Assembly: GCA_016208495.1 (NCBI GenBank)
Contig: JACQXX010000086.1
Span: forward strand, 25,606-89,605
Source: Acidobacteriota bacterium
Lineage (GTDB): Bacteria; Acidobacteriota; Blastocatellia; Chloracidobacteriales; Chloracidobacteriaceae
DNA: 64,000 nucleotides
Direction of reading: 5' to 3'
The notes beneath the pieces are model-generated. The model worked only from the letters and a program-made list of their open reading frames with translations. It did not search any database and was not told the DNA's origin. The position numbers were made by a program, and so were the translations under genes. Of this stretch, positions 62,803 through 64,000 are shown in pieces; position 1 is the first letter of the stretch; each line of letters starts with the position of its first letter.

Positions 62803-63303
62803 ATGGCAACTCGCTCGCGATGGATGATTTTCGGAATGGCGCTCGGAATGGCGCTTGGGTTCAATCTCGCACCGATGACGACAATTTCACCAGCCATGGT
62901 GAACGCGGCACCTGTGGTGGCTGGCGCGACACCGTTGCGCATTCGTGATCTGGCTGGGGTAAAAGTCGTGCAACAGGCGGTGCAGTTTCCAGCCAAAGCC
63001 AATGAACTCAATGGCAAACTTGTTGAAGTCAATGGCTTTATGGTGCCGCTTGGGCTGGGCGGCAACAAGCTCAAGCGATTTGTGCTGATTGAAGTTCCGC
63101 TCTCGTGTTGTTTTGCCGATGGTCCGGGAATTGATGGGATGCTCTATGTCACGCTGGCGCCAGGGAAAGAACTCGATACCGCCAGCGACTTTCCGATTTC
63201 GGTGGTTGGGAAATTTGAAGCGGGTGTGGTCCGCAACCAGTATGGTCAGGTTGAAAGCGTGTATCGAATTACTGGCGCCAGTGCCCGGAAGTTAGTTCAG
63301 TAA
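62803..63303 (+). CDS. DUF3299 protein, copy 1 (metal-uptake locus)
   Basis: 166 residues from the ATG at 62803 (an in-frame GTG at 62797 is an alternative). Signal peptide about 1-30. DUF3299 core: ANELNGKLVEVNGFMVPLGL, then IEVPLSCCFADGPGIDGMLYVTL with a Cys pair, then VGKFEAGVV and VYRITGA. DUF3299 proteins occur with ABC transporters in Zur-controlled zinc loci of Proteobacteria as I recall; the biochemical role is not known to me. Probably periplasmic. Confidence 0.8.
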   Translation: MATRSRWMIFGMALGMALGFNLAPMTTISPAMVNAAPVVAGATPLRIRDLAGVKVVQQAVQFPAKANELNGKLVEVNGFMVPLGLGGNKLKRFVLIEVPLSCCFADGPGIDGMLYVTLAPGKELDTASDFPISVVGKFEAGVVRNQYGQVESVYRITGASARKLVQ

Positions 63304-63321
63304 AAGGAGTTGTGACGTCAG

Positions 63322-63855
63322 ATGAGTGCACTGAAACACGTTTCGAAGAAGTGGCTGGCACTGGGGTTTGTCCTTATCTTTACCACCATTGTCGTGGCAA
63401 GTGTGATGTACCGATCCCCGACGACGCCCAGAGCTTCAGCCGCTGGTGATATTCAAGTGCTTGGCAATGTCACCCGGATCGGGTTTGCCTATATTAAAGA
63501 TGCCAATTATGACTTTGATCCCAAAAAACCCGCACCACCTGTGCCTGTCGTGTTGAAGAATTTGGAAGGGAAGCAGGTCGAAATCACTGGTTATGCCATG
63601 CCGCTCTACAACCCGGATGGGAAAGCCGAATTTTTCCTGACACAAGCCGCGAATGGTTGTTGTTTCGGAGCGCCCCCACAATTGCAGCATATGGTGCTGG
63701 TCCGGGCGGCTGACCCAAAACTGAAGCTGGAGGATATTTCCCATCCGGTGAAGGTCCGGGGAACTTTTTCAGTTGGCGAAGAGAAGGATTCCTACGGCTA
63801 CGTGACCAGTTTGATCCGAATTACCGCGGATTCAATTGAAGGGAGTCGGGAATAA
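63322..63855 (+). CDS. DUF3299 protein, copy 2 (metal-uptake locus)
   Basis: 177 residues, AAGGAG upstream, 18 bp after copy 1. One N-terminal helix (about 11-28) as signal or anchor. DUF3299 core: LEGKQVEITGYAMPLYN, TQAANGCCFGAPPQLQHMVLV with the CCFG motif, VKVRGTFSVGEEKDSYGYVTSLIRITADSI. It is clearly a paralogue of the preceding gene. The stop is followed by TCAGTAG units. Confidence 0.82.
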   Translation: MSALKHVSKKWLALGFVLIFTTIVVASVMYRSPTTPRASAAGDIQVLGNVTRIGFAYIKDANYDFDPKKPAPPVPVVLKNLEGKQVEITGYAMPLYNPDGKAEFFLTQAANGCCFGAPPQLQHMVLVRAADPKLKLEDISHPVKVRGTFSVGEEKDSYGYVTSLIRITADSIEGSRE

Positions 63856-63862
63856 TACCAGT

Positions 63863-64000
63863 CAGTAGTCAGTAGTTGATAAGTCAGTAGTCAGTAGTCA
63901 GTAGACCAAACCCAGGTATTTCAGTCTGCAAAAACCTTGAGAAGAACTCTTTACAAATAACTCAAAAAGAACCAAATACACTTGACAAGATCTCTCAAAC
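63863..64000 (+). repeat. Dispersed TCAGTAG-bounded element, copy 3 (cut by window end)
   Basis: Two groups of TCAGTAG units, then ACCAAACCCAGGTATTTCAG, AAGAACTCTTTACAAATAAC and CACTTGACAAGA, matching 29829-29932 base for base over most positions. Confidence 0.85.

Noticed and set aside
1..64000. rRNA, tRNA and other structural RNA genes
   Set aside because: I looked for conserved rRNA segments and tRNA-like T-arm/anticodon patterns in the spacers and saw none that I could defend. A tRNA or Rfam scan would settle it.

Overview
This 64 kb window is bacterial chromosome from a Gram-negative type organism. It has two Oar-like TonB-dependent receptors with N-terminal carboxypeptidase-regulatory domains, an outer-membrane porin, a periplasmic PpiD/SurA-type foldase, serine/threonine kinases with N-terminal zinc ribbons, TMTC-like membrane/TPR proteins and IspG-type isoprenoid synthesis. 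I infer Acidobacteriota (Blastocatellia-like). This rests on gene content, since no rRNA or tRNA is present. No phage, plasmid, CRISPR array or full insertion sequence was found.

Layout. 1-1.0 kb: end of a WD40 protein and a small membrane protein. 1.1-3.2 kb: a two-gene Septu-like defence module (ABC/AAA ATPase plus HNH nuclease) on the minus strand. 3.6-7.0 kb: TonB-dependent receptor. 7.4-12.4 kb: PilZ-tailed protein kinase, RecU-like resolvase, secreted beta-propeller protein, LOG-like protein. 12.5-16.4 kb (minus): aldehyde dehydrogenase and PpiD-like foldase. 16.8-26.8 kb: porin, then a complete Kdp potassium system (two tiny membrane peptides including KdpF, then KdpA, B and C) with KdpD split into two genes, and KdpE. 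26.9-33.7 kb: CheR, UbiB/ABC1 kinase, TPR protein, IspG, DinB. 33.9-45.6 kb: GT9, two tandem TMTC-like paralogues, RecO, pyruvate phosphate dikinase, GT2, TerD-vWA protein. 45.9-52.8 kb: acetyltransferase, PaaI thioesterase, a 1379-residue kinase-GGDEF-ATPase-TPR regulator, sterol desaturase-like protein. 52.9-56.5 kb (minus): BioF, lone HicB, PurL. 56.7-63.9 kb: a probable metal-uptake operon (DUF2946-like protein, TonB receptor, ABC ATPase, MerC protein, FtsX/MacB-type permease, two DUF3299 proteins).

The most unusual feature is the intergenic DNA. Nearly every spacer that is not a tight operon junction holds tandem arrays of 7-9 bp units (AGGGTTC, TCAGTAG, GAAGAAT, GGATGAG, GTGGTTA and others). 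One array starts within a few bases of the upstream stop codon, and its reverse complement often sits just before the next start codon, so the spacer is mirror-symmetric and could fold into a long hairpin. Several other families are superimposed: a MITE-like element of about 155 bp with 13 bp terminal inverted repeats, a dispersed element of about 110-140 bp in three copies, and nested inverted-repeat elements with a perfect inner hairpin. In several genes the repeats have entered the coding frame (PurL, RecU and GNAT C-termini, the ABC permease loop, the start of the 51184 gene).

Functionally, the kdp block forms one K+ uptake and sensing unit, and the 56.7-63.9 kb block looks like one outer-to-inner-membrane metal route. 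The two zinc-ribbon kinases each carry a domain from cyclic-di-GMP signalling (PilZ in one, a GGDEF-like domain in the other).
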